Assembly (NCBI RefSeq): GCF_042675965.1
Contig: NZ_JBHTKJ010000039.1
Coordinates: 1 to 64,000 of the forward strand
Length of the DNA: 64,000 bases
From: Virgibacillus_R byunsanensis
GTDB lineage: Bacteria; Bacillota; Bacilli; Bacillales; Amphibacillaceae
Direction: 5' to 3'
Both the position numbers and the translations under genes were made by a program. The notes beneath the pieces are model-generated. The model did no database searches, was not told where the DNA came from, and saw only the letters and a program-made list of their open reading frames with translations. This document shows positions 18,149 through 26,976 of the stretch, piece after piece (the stretch's first letter is position 1; every line of letters begins with the position of its first letter).

Positions 18149-18889
18149 TTATAAAATGGAACTTAAAAATGCTTGTGTTCGTTCTTCTTTGGGATTATCG
18201 AAAAGTTCATTAGGTGGGCCGTATTCCACAATCTTGCCATCATGCATATAAAACACCCAATCTCCTACTTCACGAGCAAAGCCCATTTCATGTGTAACGA
18301 CTACCATTGTCATACCTTCTTCAGCAAGTTCCTTTATCGTAGAGAGAACTTCCCCCACCAATTCCGGGTCTAGTGCAGATGTTGGTTCATCAAAGAGCAT
18401 GACATCTGGTTTCATAGCCAAAGCACGAGCAATTGCAACACGTTGCTTCTGTCCACCAGAAAGTGTTGACGGGTACACATCGTATTTATCGCCTAAGCCA
18501 ACTTTGTCCAGAAGTTCTTTGCCTTCTTTTATAGCTTGTTCCTTCTTAACATCTTTCACTTGTGTCGGAGCTTCAATGATATTTCCGAGTACCGTTTTAT
18601 GAGGGAATAAATTAAAGTGCTGAAATACCATACCTACACGTTGTCTAACATTGTTCAGATTATGTGTGTGTAGTTCAATTTGTTCATTTTCAATAATAAT
18701 TTCACCACTATTTTTTATTTCCAAAAAATTCAAACACCTTAATAAGGTGCTTTTTCCTGAACCACTCGCACCAATTAATACAACTACATCACTCTCTCTT
18801 ACGGTTAAATCAATATCTTTTAAAACATGTAAGTCCCCAAATGATTTATTTAGTTTGTCTACCCTAATCATTTCTTGTTTTTCGCTCAT
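18149..18889 (-). CDS. Polar amino-acid ABC transporter, ATP-binding protein
   Basis: The product (246 aa) has Walker A GASGSGKST, signature LSGGQKQRVAIARAL, Walker B DVMLFDEPTSALDPE and the H-loop VTHEMGFA. This is the GlnQ/ArtM/TcyC type that energises polar amino-acid uptake. I chose the ATG at 18889 with AAAGGAGG 6 nt upstream; the 15 codons before it overlap the permease. It is the last gene of a binding protein-permease-ATPase operon. The exact substrate cannot be read from sequence. Confidence 0.9.
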   Translation of the reverse strand: MSEKQEMIRVDKLNKSFGDLHVLKDIDLTVRESDVVVLIGASGSGKSTLLRCLNFLEIKNSGEIIIENEQIELHTHNLNNVRQRVGMVFQHFNLFPHKTVLGNIIEAPTQVKDVKKEQAIKEGKELLDKVGLGDKYDVYPSTLSGGQKQRVAIARALAMKPDVMLFDEPTSALDPELVGEVLSTIKELAEEGMTMVVVTHEMGFAREVGDWVFYMHDGKIVEYGPPNELFDNPKEERTQAFLSSIL

Positions 18890-18905
18890 ACTTAGCCTCC
18901 TTTCC

Positions 18906-19568
18906 TTAATCGCTTTCAGCCAATTTTTTTTCAATCTTATTTACTATTAATGTAAGAACTAACACAATGAATAGGTAATATACCGCTACTGTTAAATAAT
19001 AAGGGAGATAATCAAAACTATTTGCCCCTTGAGAGCTGGCAACACCAAACAACTCCTGCATGCCGATAAAGGAGACTAGCGAGGAATCTTTAATACCAAT
19101 AATAAACTGGTTACCAAGCGAAGGTATTGCCCTACGAAATGCTTGTGGCAAGATAATTCTTCGCATGGTTAAACCTTTGCTCATACCAAGAGATCGTCCA
19201 GCTTCTGTTTGGCCTTTATCGATTGATTGAATTGCGCCACGAATAATCTCTGCAATGTATGCCCCACTATGAAAAGCAAGTCCTGCTGCCCCTGCCCAGA
19301 ACATAGGGATTAGCAAAATATCGGTCAATCCATAGTAAAGAACAAAAATTTGCACGATAAGTGGAGTGCCACGCACAATCCATATATAAGCATCCGCTAT
19401 CCATTCTAGAATTTTTATATTTGAGATCTTAAGAATTGCAAAAAATAATCCAATCACAAAAGCAATTAATAAGGAAGCTACAGATAACTTAAATGTAATC
19501 CAGAGTCCATCCATAAATACGTCCATACTGTTTATAAATACATCAAAAAAATGTAAAACTGCATCCAA
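18906..19568 (-). CDS. Polar amino-acid ABC transporter permease
   Basis: The product (220 aa) is a HisM/GlnP-type permease with about five membrane segments, the family entry GLWITFKLSVASLLIAF and the EAA-loop EAGRSLGMSKGLTMRRIILPQA that docks the ATPase. The start is TTG at 19568 with AAGGAG 9 nt upstream. It is separated from the binding-protein gene by a perfect hairpin. Confidence 0.9.
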   Translation of the reverse strand: MDAVLHFFDVFINSMDVFMDGLWITFKLSVASLLIAFVIGLFFAILKISNIKILEWIADAYIWIVRGTPLIVQIFVLYYGLTDILLIPMFWAGAAGLAFHSGAYIAEIIRGAIQSIDKGQTEAGRSLGMSKGLTMRRIILPQAFRRAIPSLGNQFIIGIKDSSLVSFIGMQELFGVASSQGANSFDYLPYYLTVAVYYLFIVLVLTLIVNKIEKKLAESD

Positions 19569-19593
19569 CTATTTCAACTCCTTAAAAGGGACA

Positions 19594-19620
19594 AATGTGC
19601 GCATTTAATATGCGCACATT
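19594..19620 (-). terminator. Intercistronic hairpin in the ABC operon
   Basis: A perfect 11-bp stem AATGTGCGCAT/ATGCGCACATT with a 5-nt loop lies between the binding-protein and permease genes. It has no strong U-run, so it more likely stabilises the upstream mRNA or partly terminates than ends the operon. Confidence 0.65.
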
Positions 19621-19632
19621 CATTATTTAATA

Positions 19633-20445
19633 TTAATTTATTTCTTCAGGCTCTTGTGTAATATCTACACCGATCCATTCTTCTGCTAGTGCTGCAAGCT
19701 CACCACTTTCTTTCAGTTCTTCTAGAGCAACGTTAATATCTTCTAATAATTTTCCATTTTCCTTGTTTATTGCTACAGCTTGTTCACTAACACCCAACTG
19801 TCCTCTGTTCTCAACTTCTAATCCACTTTCAATAGCTGTCTGTCCTGTAATATCGTCAGTAATTACAGCATCATGGTGACCTTTAGCTAATGATTGAATT
19901 GCAACAACATCGCTATCAACTTGTGGGATATCATCTGTGTATTCTTGTGCCATTTCCACGTAAGTAGAACCTCGGGAAACAGAGATTTCCTTACCTTCTA
20001 AATCATCTGCTGATTGAATATCACTATCAGGCCTAGTATAAATAACAGGACCAGAATAATAGTAAGGTTCTGTGAAATCCACTTGTTCTAAGCGTTCATC
20101 TGTTATGGTATGACTTGCAACAGCTATATCATAACGACCTTCATTTACCCCAGTAACTATACCAGCAAACTTTGCCTTTTTTTGGACTGCTTCCAATCCT
20201 AATTTCTCTGCAATTGCTTCGGCAACTGCTATATCGTATCCGATCATTTCGCTACCCTCCATATAACTGAAAGGTTTGAATTCTCCAGAAGCAGCAAATG
20301 TAAGCTTGCCATCTTCAATAAGATCATACTCAGTACCGTTATTATCGCCAGAGTTACTTTCTTCATCGTTAGAATTATCAGATCCACAAGCAGCTAAAAA
20401 TAATATCAATAAAATGAAATAAATCGTAATATTCAGTTTTTTCAT
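19633..20445 (-). CDS. Amino-acid ABC transporter substrate-binding lipoprotein
   Basis: The product (270 aa) has a lipoprotein signal (LILFLAACGSDN, lipobox LAAC, about residues 14-22), an acidic linker and a family-3 solute-binding domain: GYDIAVAEAIAEKLGLE, GVNEGRYDIAVASHTITDER and the DAVITDDITGQ segment. It captures a polar amino acid outside the membrane for the adjacent permease and ATPase. It is the first gene of the operon. Confidence 0.9.
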   Translation of the reverse strand: MKKLNITIYFILLILFLAACGSDNSNDEESNSGDNNGTEYDLIEDGKLTFAASGEFKPFSYMEGSEMIGYDIAVAEAIAEKLGLEAVQKKAKFAGIVTGVNEGRYDIAVASHTITDERLEQVDFTEPYYYSGPVIYTRPDSDIQSADDLEGKEISVSRGSTYVEMAQEYTDDIPQVDSDVVAIQSLAKGHHDAVITDDITGQTAIESGLEVENRGQLGVSEQAVAINKENGKLLEDINVALEELKESGELAALAEEWIGVDITQEPEEIN

Positions 20446-20694
20446 TGTTTAATCCCCTTTTCGTAGATTTTTAATTTCACATTTAGATTTACATCCTGTA
20501 AAGGACCCATATTTAAAATTATATCAATAATATCTATGCTATTCTAATCCCTGAATACTTAATTTAACTTGATAAACCCATATTTACTATCATCTATGAA
20601 CTATATCTCTTAATAACTTATATATCATTTACAATACTTGACTATCCTCCTTAATACTCAAAATTTTCGGAAAGTATTGCTATTCTATTAGAAT
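20446..20694. promoter_or_regulatory. Upstream region of the ABC operon with dyads
   Basis: No gene is seen. There is a 6-3-6 dyad TTTACATCCTGTAAA (20488-20502), a CodY-box-like AATTTTCGGAAAGTA (20662-20676, 12 of 15 to the consensus) and a perfect 19-bp palindrome GCTATTCTATTAGAATAGC (20679-20697) whose half GCTATTCTA also occurs near 20540. These could be operator sites for the amino-acid importer; all are candidates by inspection only. Confidence 0.35.
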
Positions 20695-20735
20695 AGCTCA
20701 ATAAGAAAGATATAGTTTCTCTTTCTTATTGAGCT
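20695..20735 (-). terminator. Hairpin downstream of engB
   Basis: A perfect 16-bp stem AGCTCAATAAGAAAGA with its complement and a 9-nt loop lies 17 nt past the engB stop. It overlaps the 19-bp palindrome. No U-run follows. Confidence 0.6.
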
Positions 20736-20752
20736 ACCTTCAAGGAATAATA

Positions 20753-21334
20753 TTATAAAAACCTTTTTATAATTCCCCAAGATTCTTCTTTTCCTTCTCC
20801 AGTTTCAGATGAGAAAGGAATAACGAAATCATCTGGGGCAACATCCAATGTCTGTTTGGTTCGTTTGATGTGTTTATCTCGTTTACCTTTTGGTATTTTA
20901 TCTAGTTTTGTTGCTACAACAATAATAGGAAGATCAAAATGTTTTAGAAAAGTATACATCTGAACATCATCTTTTGTTGGTTCATGACGGATATCAGTTA
21001 TTAATACGACGGCGCGTAAAGTTTCTCTTGTCTGAAAATACTCCTCCATCATGACGCCCCACTTTTCACGTTCCTTTTTAGATACTTTTGCATATCCATA
21101 CCCAGGAACATCTACAAAGTAAAAAGCTTCGTTTAATTTATAAAAGTTTAACGTTTGCGTTTTACCAGGCTTTGATGAAGTCCTTGCCAAATTCTTACGA
21201 TGGATCAATTTATTAATAAATGATGACTTACCGACGTTTGAACGACCAGCTAACGCAATTTCAGGAAGCTGGTCATTTGGATATTGTTTTTTACTTACTG
21301 CACTAATTACAATTTCTGCATTAGTTACTTTCAT
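20753..21334 (-). CDS. engB: Ribosome biogenesis GTPase EngB (YsxC)
   Basis: The product (193 aa) has G1 GRSNVGKSSF, G2 GKTQTLNF, G3 DVPGYGYAKVS, G4 TKLDKIPKGK and G5 FSSETGEG. It is an essential GTPase of large-subunit assembly. It overlaps the 3' end of lonA by 14 nt, the usual coupled order in Bacillus. Confidence 0.95.
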   Translation of the reverse strand: MKVTNAEIVISAVSKKQYPNDQLPEIALAGRSNVGKSSFINKLIHRKNLARTSSKPGKTQTLNFYKLNEAFYFVDVPGYGYAKVSKKEREKWGVMMEEYFQTRETLRAVVLITDIRHEPTKDDVQMYTFLKHFDLPIIVVATKLDKIPKGKRDKHIKRTKQTLDVAPDDFVIPFSSETGEGKEESWGIIKRFL

Positions 21335-23651
21335 ATTTTTCCTCCACTAGTGCATGTTCTAATACTTGGTCCAAGTGATTTACCTTTATGAAAGTTAAGT
21401 CACCACGTACACTTTTAGGTATATCTTCAATATCTTTAGCATTTTCTTCTGGGATAATAATCGTTGTTATGCCAGCTCGATGAGCACTTAAAGATTTTTC
21501 CTTCAAACCTCCTATAGGTAGTACTCGGCCACGTAATGTTATTTCTCCTGTCATACCCACTTCTTTCTTAACGGCTCTTCCACTTAATGCTGAAACAAGA
21601 GCAGTTGCCATAGTAATACCAGCTGAAGGACCATCTTTTGGTGTAGCCCCTTCTGGCACATGAATATGAATATCATACGTCTCATGAAAGTCAGGACTAA
21701 TATTTAATTCTTCTGCACGCGAGCGGATATAACTGAAAGCAGCTTGTGCAGACTCCTTCATCACATCTCCTAATTTCCCAGTAAGTGTCAGCTTTCCTTT
21801 ACCCGGATAATGAGAAACCTCAATAGATAATGTATCTCCACCTGCAGCAGTATATGCTAAACCTGTTGCAGTACCTACCTGGTCCTCTTGTTCCATACGT
21901 CCATAACGAAAAAGTGGTTTTCCAAGTAATTCTTCCAGACTTTTTTCTGTAACAATTACTCGTTTCTTTTCCTCTGAAATAATAATCTTTGCAGCTTTTC
22001 TACATAACTTAGCAATTTGACGTTCTAATCCTCGTACACCTGCTTCTCTTGTATATGTACGAATTAATTTTAATAACGCTTCATCACGCAACTGAAGATT
22101 TCCTTTTTTTAAGCCATTTTCTTTTAACTGTTTAGGTAACAAATGTTCTTTTGCAATATGCAATTTCTCTACTTCTGTATATCCTGCGATGGAAATCAGT
22201 TCCATCCTGTCTAAAAGAGGAGCAGGAATATTATTTACATAGTTTGCTGTTGCAACAAAAAGTACATTGGATAAATCATACGTCTCTTCAATAAAGTGAT
22301 CGCTAAAATTACTATTCTGCTCTGGATCTAAAACTTCGAGCATTGCTGAAGATGGATCCCCTCGAAAGTCATTAGCCATTTTATCTATCTCATCTAACAA
22401 AAATACCGGGTTAACTGTCTTTGCTTTTTTCATGCCTTGGATAATGCGACCAGGCATAGCCCCAATATACGTTCTACGATGTCCGCGGATCTCCGCTTCA
22501 TCACGAACACCACCTAAGGAACTACGTACAAAGTTTCTATTGATAGAACGAGCAATTGACTTAGCTAATGATGTTTTACCTACACCTGGAGGGCCAACAA
22601 TACAAAGGATTGGACCTTTAATGGATTGTGTTAGCTTTTGTACTGCCAAATATTCTAAGATACGCTCTTTAACCTTTTCTAACCCGTAATGATCTGTATC
22701 TAAAATTTTCTGGGCTTTATCGATTTCAATTGTATCTTTTGTCTGTTCAGTCCATGGCAACGCTATTAACCATTCTAGATAATTGCGTATTACTGAGCTC
22801 TCAGCTGAGGATTGTGGTACTTTTTCATACCGATCTAATTCCTTGTTTGCCACTTCTACAACACGTTCAGGCATACCAGACTTTTCGATTTTCTCCCTTA
22901 GCTGATCAACTTCTCCAGATTTACCATCATTCTCTCCAAGTTCTTTTTGAATCGCTTTTAATTGTTCTCGCAAGTAATATTCTTTCTGTGTTTTCTCCAT
23001 AGAGGTCTTAACACGTTGACCAATTTTCTTTTCTAAATCGAGAACTTTTTTTTCATTTGAGATTAATTTAATAAGTTTTTGTAAGCGATCTTTACTATTT
23101 TCAATTTCAAGTAACTCTTGCTTATCTTTTATTTTTAATGATAGGTGTGACGTGATAATATCTGCTAGTCTTCCTGGTTCATCAATATCAGAAACAGTTG
23201 AAAATGTTTCCTGTGTAATCTTTCTTGAGACTTTTATGTATTGTTCAAATAAGTTTAATAACGAACGCATTAAAGCTTCTTCTTCATCCGATTCACCGTG
23301 AGTTTCATCAATTTTTTTGACCTCAACAAAAAATTCATCTTCATCTTCAATATACTTAATGATTTCTCCTCGATCTAGTCCCTCAACTAGTACACGGTTT
23401 GTTCCATTAGGTAATTTTATCATCTGTTTTACTTTAGCTAATGTCCCAATTCGATATATATCATCTTTTTTTGGTTCGTTTAAGCTGACTTTTTTTTGTG
23501 CAGCCAAAAAAACAATTTGGTCACCCATCATTGCTTTTTCAATTGCTGCAACAGACTTGTCTCTACCTACATCAAGATGAAGCACCATTGATGGAAATAC
23601 AAGTAATCCTCGTAATGGAAGGAGGGGTAATTGGGTAATATTATTTGTCAT
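21321..23651 (-). CDS. lonA: ATP-dependent protease Lon (LonA)
   Basis: The product (776 aa, normal LonA length) has the N-terminal LON substrate domain (LPLLPLRGLLVFPSMVLHL), coiled coil, AAA+ domain with Walker A GPPGVGKTSLAKS near 357 and Walker B VFLLDEIDKM, and a C-terminal protease with the catalytic serine in PKDGPSAGITMA and lysine in GGLKEKSLSAHRAG. GGAGG precedes the ATG. In B. subtilis lonB lies just upstream; here no lonB is present before clpX. Confidence 0.96.
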   Translation of the reverse strand: MTNNITQLPLLPLRGLLVFPSMVLHLDVGRDKSVAAIEKAMMGDQIVFLAAQKKVSLNEPKKDDIYRIGTLAKVKQMIKLPNGTNRVLVEGLDRGEIIKYIEDEDEFFVEVKKIDETHGESDEEEALMRSLLNLFEQYIKVSRKITQETFSTVSDIDEPGRLADIITSHLSLKIKDKQELLEIENSKDRLQKLIKLISNEKKVLDLEKKIGQRVKTSMEKTQKEYYLREQLKAIQKELGENDGKSGEVDQLREKIEKSGMPERVVEVANKELDRYEKVPQSSAESSVIRNYLEWLIALPWTEQTKDTIEIDKAQKILDTDHYGLEKVKERILEYLAVQKLTQSIKGPILCIVGPPGVGKTSLAKSIARSINRNFVRSSLGGVRDEAEIRGHRRTYIGAMPGRIIQGMKKAKTVNPVFLLDEIDKMANDFRGDPSSAMLEVLDPEQNSNFSDHFIEETYDLSNVLFVATANYVNNIPAPLLDRMELISIAGYTEVEKLHIAKEHLLPKQLKENGLKKGNLQLRDEALLKLIRTYTREAGVRGLERQIAKLCRKAAKIIISEEKKRVIVTEKSLEELLGKPLFRYGRMEQEDQVGTATGLAYTAAGGDTLSIEVSHYPGKGKLTLTGKLGDVMKESAQAAFSYIRSRAEELNISPDFHETYDIHIHVPEGATPKDGPSAGITMATALVSALSGRAVKKEVGMTGEITLRGRVLPIGGLKEKSLSAHRAGITTIIIPEENAKDIEDIPKSVRGDLTFIKVNHLDQVLEHALVEEKYESN

Positions 23652-23750
23652 GAGTATGTACCTCCATGTTTGTAATCATAGTATCTCTATGTCGCTTTCT
23701 TAAAGTTTATAGAAAAATTTTCTATTTGTAAAACTATATCGTTTTCAGTG

Positions 23751-23780
23751 TTTAGTATTGCCGGTCTTATCAATACTAAA
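23751..23780. other. Hairpin upstream of lonA
   Basis: TTTAGTATTG and CAATACTAAA form a perfect 10-bp stem with a 10-nt loop about 100 nt before the lonA start. It may lie in the lonA leader or between transcripts; role unknown. Confidence 0.4.
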
Positions 23781-23817
23781 CCAACAATATTGCTCGTTCT
23801 TTAGCATATCCATAAAA

Positions 23818-23897
23818 AGAAAAAGACTGACCTTAACCATTTATAAACACCTACGTCAGTTAATAAAGGAGCTTAAATAGCCAAGTCAGTCATATTC
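23818..23897 (-). terminator. Terminator region of clpX
   Basis: On the leftward strand GACTGAC can pair with GGTCAGTC across about 60 nt, and a nearer CTGAC can pair with the same GTCAG. A CTTTTTCTTTTT tract follows. The two alternative stems are mutually exclusive. Confidence 0.5.
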
Positions 23898-23912
23898 TTT
23901 TAATCATAAAGT

Positions 23913-25190
23913 TTATGCACTTTCTTTTGGAAGCTTTTCATTATCTTCTTTTACGGTACCATCTCTGAAAACGAGCTTAGGACTACCGTTTTCCTGAACA
24001 ACGGTATCCTTTGTAATAATACATTTTTCAATATCATCACGAGAAGGTAAATCAAACATTATGTCTAACATGATACTCTCAATAATGGAACGCAAACCAC
24101 GAGCTCCCGTTTTCCGTTCAATAGCATCTTTTGCAATTGCTGCAAGTGCCTCTTCTTCAAATTCTAATTCAACATCATCAATGCTGAATAGCTTTACATA
24201 TTGTTTTACTAATGCATTTTTTGGTTTGGTTAGAATTTCAACTAACGCTTCTGTATCTAAAGGTTCCAAAGCACCAATGACCGGTATTCTTCCAATAAAC
24301 TCTGGAATCAGACCATAACGCAACAGATCCTCTGGCAATACTTTTGCTAGTAATTGTCCAGTTTCCAAGTCTTGTTGCTTCTCATTATCTCCAAATCCAA
24401 TTACTTTACTACCAAGACGTCGTTTTATAATTTGATCAATACCATCGAATGCTCCACCAACAATAAATAAAATATTAGTGGTGTCAATTTGGATAAACTC
24501 TTGGTGTGGATGCTTACGCCCACCTTGTGGAGGAACGCTTGCTGTAGTACCTTCAAGAATTTTAAGTAGTGCCTGTTGCACACCTTCACCAGAAACATCA
24601 CGAGTAATTGATGGGTTCTCAGATTTTCTGGCAACCTTATCAATTTCATCAATATAAATAATTCCTTTTTCAGCTTTCTCCACATCATAATCGGCTGATT
24701 GTATGAGTTTTAGTAGAATGTTTTCTACGTCTTCCCCAACATAACCCGCTTCTGTTAATGATGTTGCATCTGCCATAGCAAAAGGAACATTAATAATACG
24801 GGCAAGTGTTTGAGCTAACAATGTTTTCCCACTACCAGTAGGACCTAACATTGCAATATTACTTTTTGCAAGCTCTACATCATCAGAGTTCTTTGATGAA
24901 TTTATTCGTTTATAATGATTGTACACGGCAACAGATAAATTCTTTTTAGCTTTATCCTGGCCAATTACATAATCATCCAGGGTTTCCCGGATTTCCTTTG
25001 GCTTAGGAATTTCTTTATATTCCGTTTCTTCCTCTGTACCTAGCTCCTCTTCCACAATTTCTGTACAAAGCTCAATACATTCATCACATATATAAACGCC
25101 AGGTCCGGCAACTAGCTTACGTACTTGATCTTGACCTTTTCCACAAAACGAACATTTTAATTGTCCTTTTTCTTCATTAAATTTAAACAT
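23913..25190 (-). CDS. clpX: Clp protease ATP-binding subunit ClpX
   Basis: The product (425 aa) has the N-terminal zinc-binding domain (CSFCGKGQ ... YICDECIELC), Walker A GPTGSGKTLLAQT near 116, Walker B IIYIDEIDKVARK, and the sensor/pore segments typical of ClpX. It unfolds proteins for ClpP, whose gene is not here. GGGGTG lies before the ATG. It follows tig in the conserved order. Confidence 0.96.
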   Translation of the reverse strand: MFKFNEEKGQLKCSFCGKGQDQVRKLVAGPGVYICDECIELCTEIVEEELGTEEETEYKEIPKPKEIRETLDDYVIGQDKAKKNLSVAVYNHYKRINSSKNSDDVELAKSNIAMLGPTGSGKTLLAQTLARIINVPFAMADATSLTEAGYVGEDVENILLKLIQSADYDVEKAEKGIIYIDEIDKVARKSENPSITRDVSGEGVQQALLKILEGTTASVPPQGGRKHPHQEFIQIDTTNILFIVGGAFDGIDQIIKRRLGSKVIGFGDNEKQQDLETGQLLAKVLPEDLLRYGLIPEFIGRIPVIGALEPLDTEALVEILTKPKNALVKQYVKLFSIDDVELEFEEEALAAIAKDAIERKTGARGLRSIIESIMLDIMFDLPSRDDIEKCIITKDTVVQENGSPKLVFRDGTVKEDNEKLPKESA

Positions 25191-25488
25191 TACATTTCAC
25201 CCCTAAAAGTTTAAATCTACCTCTAAGTCTTCATCATATAAGTTACAAAAAGGATTGACTCCATAGCAATCATATCAGATGAAAATCAGAAAACAAAATA
25301 ATATACATGTAAATCATTTATTTCTTAATTATGGAGAAATAAATGAAAAAGTCAAATCATAACTATTTATACTATATGTTATTACTATAAATAAAATCGT
25401 TAAAATGACAACTTTTTATTTCCTTGGATAATCTGGATTATTCTATGTAATTCCTTAATAGTATGTAGACTTTTTTAAATTATTGTAA
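25191..25488. other. AT-rich region between tig and clpX
   Basis: No ORF is supported. It holds the clpX upstream region with no convincing -35/-10 pair and nothing else that I recognise up to the tig terminator. Confidence 0.4.
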
Positions 25489-25515
25489 AACAAGGTGCGA
25501 AGATCGCACCTTGTT
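25489..25515 (-). terminator. Terminator of tig
   Basis: A perfect 12-bp stem AACAAGGTGCGA/TCGCACCTTGTT with a 3-nt loop lies downstream of the tig stop. TTTT follows on the leftward transcript. Confidence 0.85.
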
Positions 25516-25554
25516 TATTAATTCCATTTTTCTATATCTTATTTACTTGCACAA

Positions 25555-26841
25555 TTATACAGTTTTACTTTGCTCAGCTAGGAAGTCAATTGCTTTTCTC
25601 ATTTTCAGATCGCCTTTAAGCGCATCAGCATTGCCACCAAGCATTTGTTTCAATTGTTCTACTTCCGCTCCATACATAGAAGCCATTTTTTCAAGCTCTG
25701 CGTTCACATCTTCTTCCGTAACTTCTAGATCTTCCTTAGCTACGATTGCTTCTAATGTAAGATTAGTTTTCACACGCTTAGTTGCATCTTCACGCATTTG
25801 TTCTTTTAATGCACCTTCATCTTGTCCTGAGAATTGAGAATACATTTCCATTGTCATTCCTTGAGATTGTAAACGTTGCTCAAATTCTTTAACCATTTGA
25901 TCCAACTCAGTATCTACCATAGCACCAGGAACTACAACTTCAGCATTTTCAGATGCTTTCTCAATTAATGTTTCTCGTTTTTGATTTTCAGCATCTTGTT
26001 TCTTTTGCTCTTCTAGTTCTTCTTTTTTCTTTTTCTTTAATTCATCAAGAGTTTCCACTTCTTCGTCAACATCTTTAGCAAACTCATCATCTAATTCAGG
26101 TAGTTCCTTTACTTTGATTTCATGAACTTTTACTTTAAATGTTGCTTTTTTGCCTGCTAGATTTTCAGCATGATAATCTTCAGGGAATGTTACTTCAACT
26201 TCTGTGTCTTCACCAAATTCTTTTCCAATCATTTGTTCTTCAAACCCTGGAATAAATTGACCTGAACCGATTTCTAGTGAATGGTTTTCCGCTTTACCAC
26301 CTTCAAAAGCTTCACCATCAACAAATCCTTCAAAGTCCATTTCAACTGTATCGCCTTCTTCTATTTTTCCATCTTCTTTAACAACTAATTCAGCTTGCTG
26401 TTGGCGTTTGTTTTCTAATTCTTGTTCTACTTCTTCATCCGTCACTTCAACGGTTTGCTCTTCTACTTCTAATCCTTTGTATTCGCCAAGTGTAACTTCT
26501 GGTTTAACCGTTACTTTAGCAGTGAATACAAGATCCTTACCTTGTTCAATTGTTTCAATATCAACTTCTGGTTGAGCTACTGGCTCAATTCCTGTTTCTT
26601 CTACCGCTTTAACATATGCATCTGGTAACACAATATCAACTGCATCTTGATATAATGATTCTACTCCAAAACGGTTTTCAAAGATTTTACGTGGGATTTT
26701 CCCTTTACGGAATCCAGGAATTTGAACGTCCTTAGATACTTTCTTGAATGCTTGATCTAATGCAGTATCAAATTCCTCTTTCGTAACTTCGATCGTTAGT
26801 ACTCCTTCATTGCCTTCTTGCTTTTCCCATTTTGCTGACAT
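25555..26841 (-). CDS. tig: Trigger factor
   Basis: The product (428 aa) is the ribosome-bound chaperone. The N-terminal ribosome-docking signature PGFRKGKIPRKIFENRFG is near residues 40-58, the FKBP-type PPIase domain (GDTVEMDFEGFVDGEAFEGG) near 150-245, and a helical C-terminal substrate domain follows. The ATG at 26841 (GGAGGG 6 nt upstream) gives the family N terminus SAKWEKQEGNEGVLTIEV; the frame is open for 28 more codons upstream, without a ribosome site. Confidence 0.95.
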   Translation of the reverse strand: MSAKWEKQEGNEGVLTIEVTKEEFDTALDQAFKKVSKDVQIPGFRKGKIPRKIFENRFGVESLYQDAVDIVLPDAYVKAVEETGIEPVAQPEVDIETIEQGKDLVFTAKVTVKPEVTLGEYKGLEVEEQTVEVTDEEVEQELENKRQQQAELVVKEDGKIEEGDTVEMDFEGFVDGEAFEGGKAENHSLEIGSGQFIPGFEEQMIGKEFGEDTEVEVTFPEDYHAENLAGKKATFKVKVHEIKVKELPELDDEFAKDVDEEVETLDELKKKKKEELEEQKKQDAENQKRETLIEKASENAEVVVPGAMVDTELDQMVKEFEQRLQSQGMTMEMYSQFSGQDEGALKEQMREDATKRVKTNLTLEAIVAKEDLEVTEEDVNAELEKMASMYGAEVEQLKQMLGGNADALKGDLKMRKAIDFLAEQSKTV

Positions 26842-26976
26842 GTAATTCCCTCCAAAATCTATAGTTCCATTAATTTTCTCACGTTCATTACTATAAATGT
26901 ATATAGTGATCAAATTTACAACCATCTCATTATAACATAATTACAAGGCCTTTCAACCATTTGAGTCTATTATATA

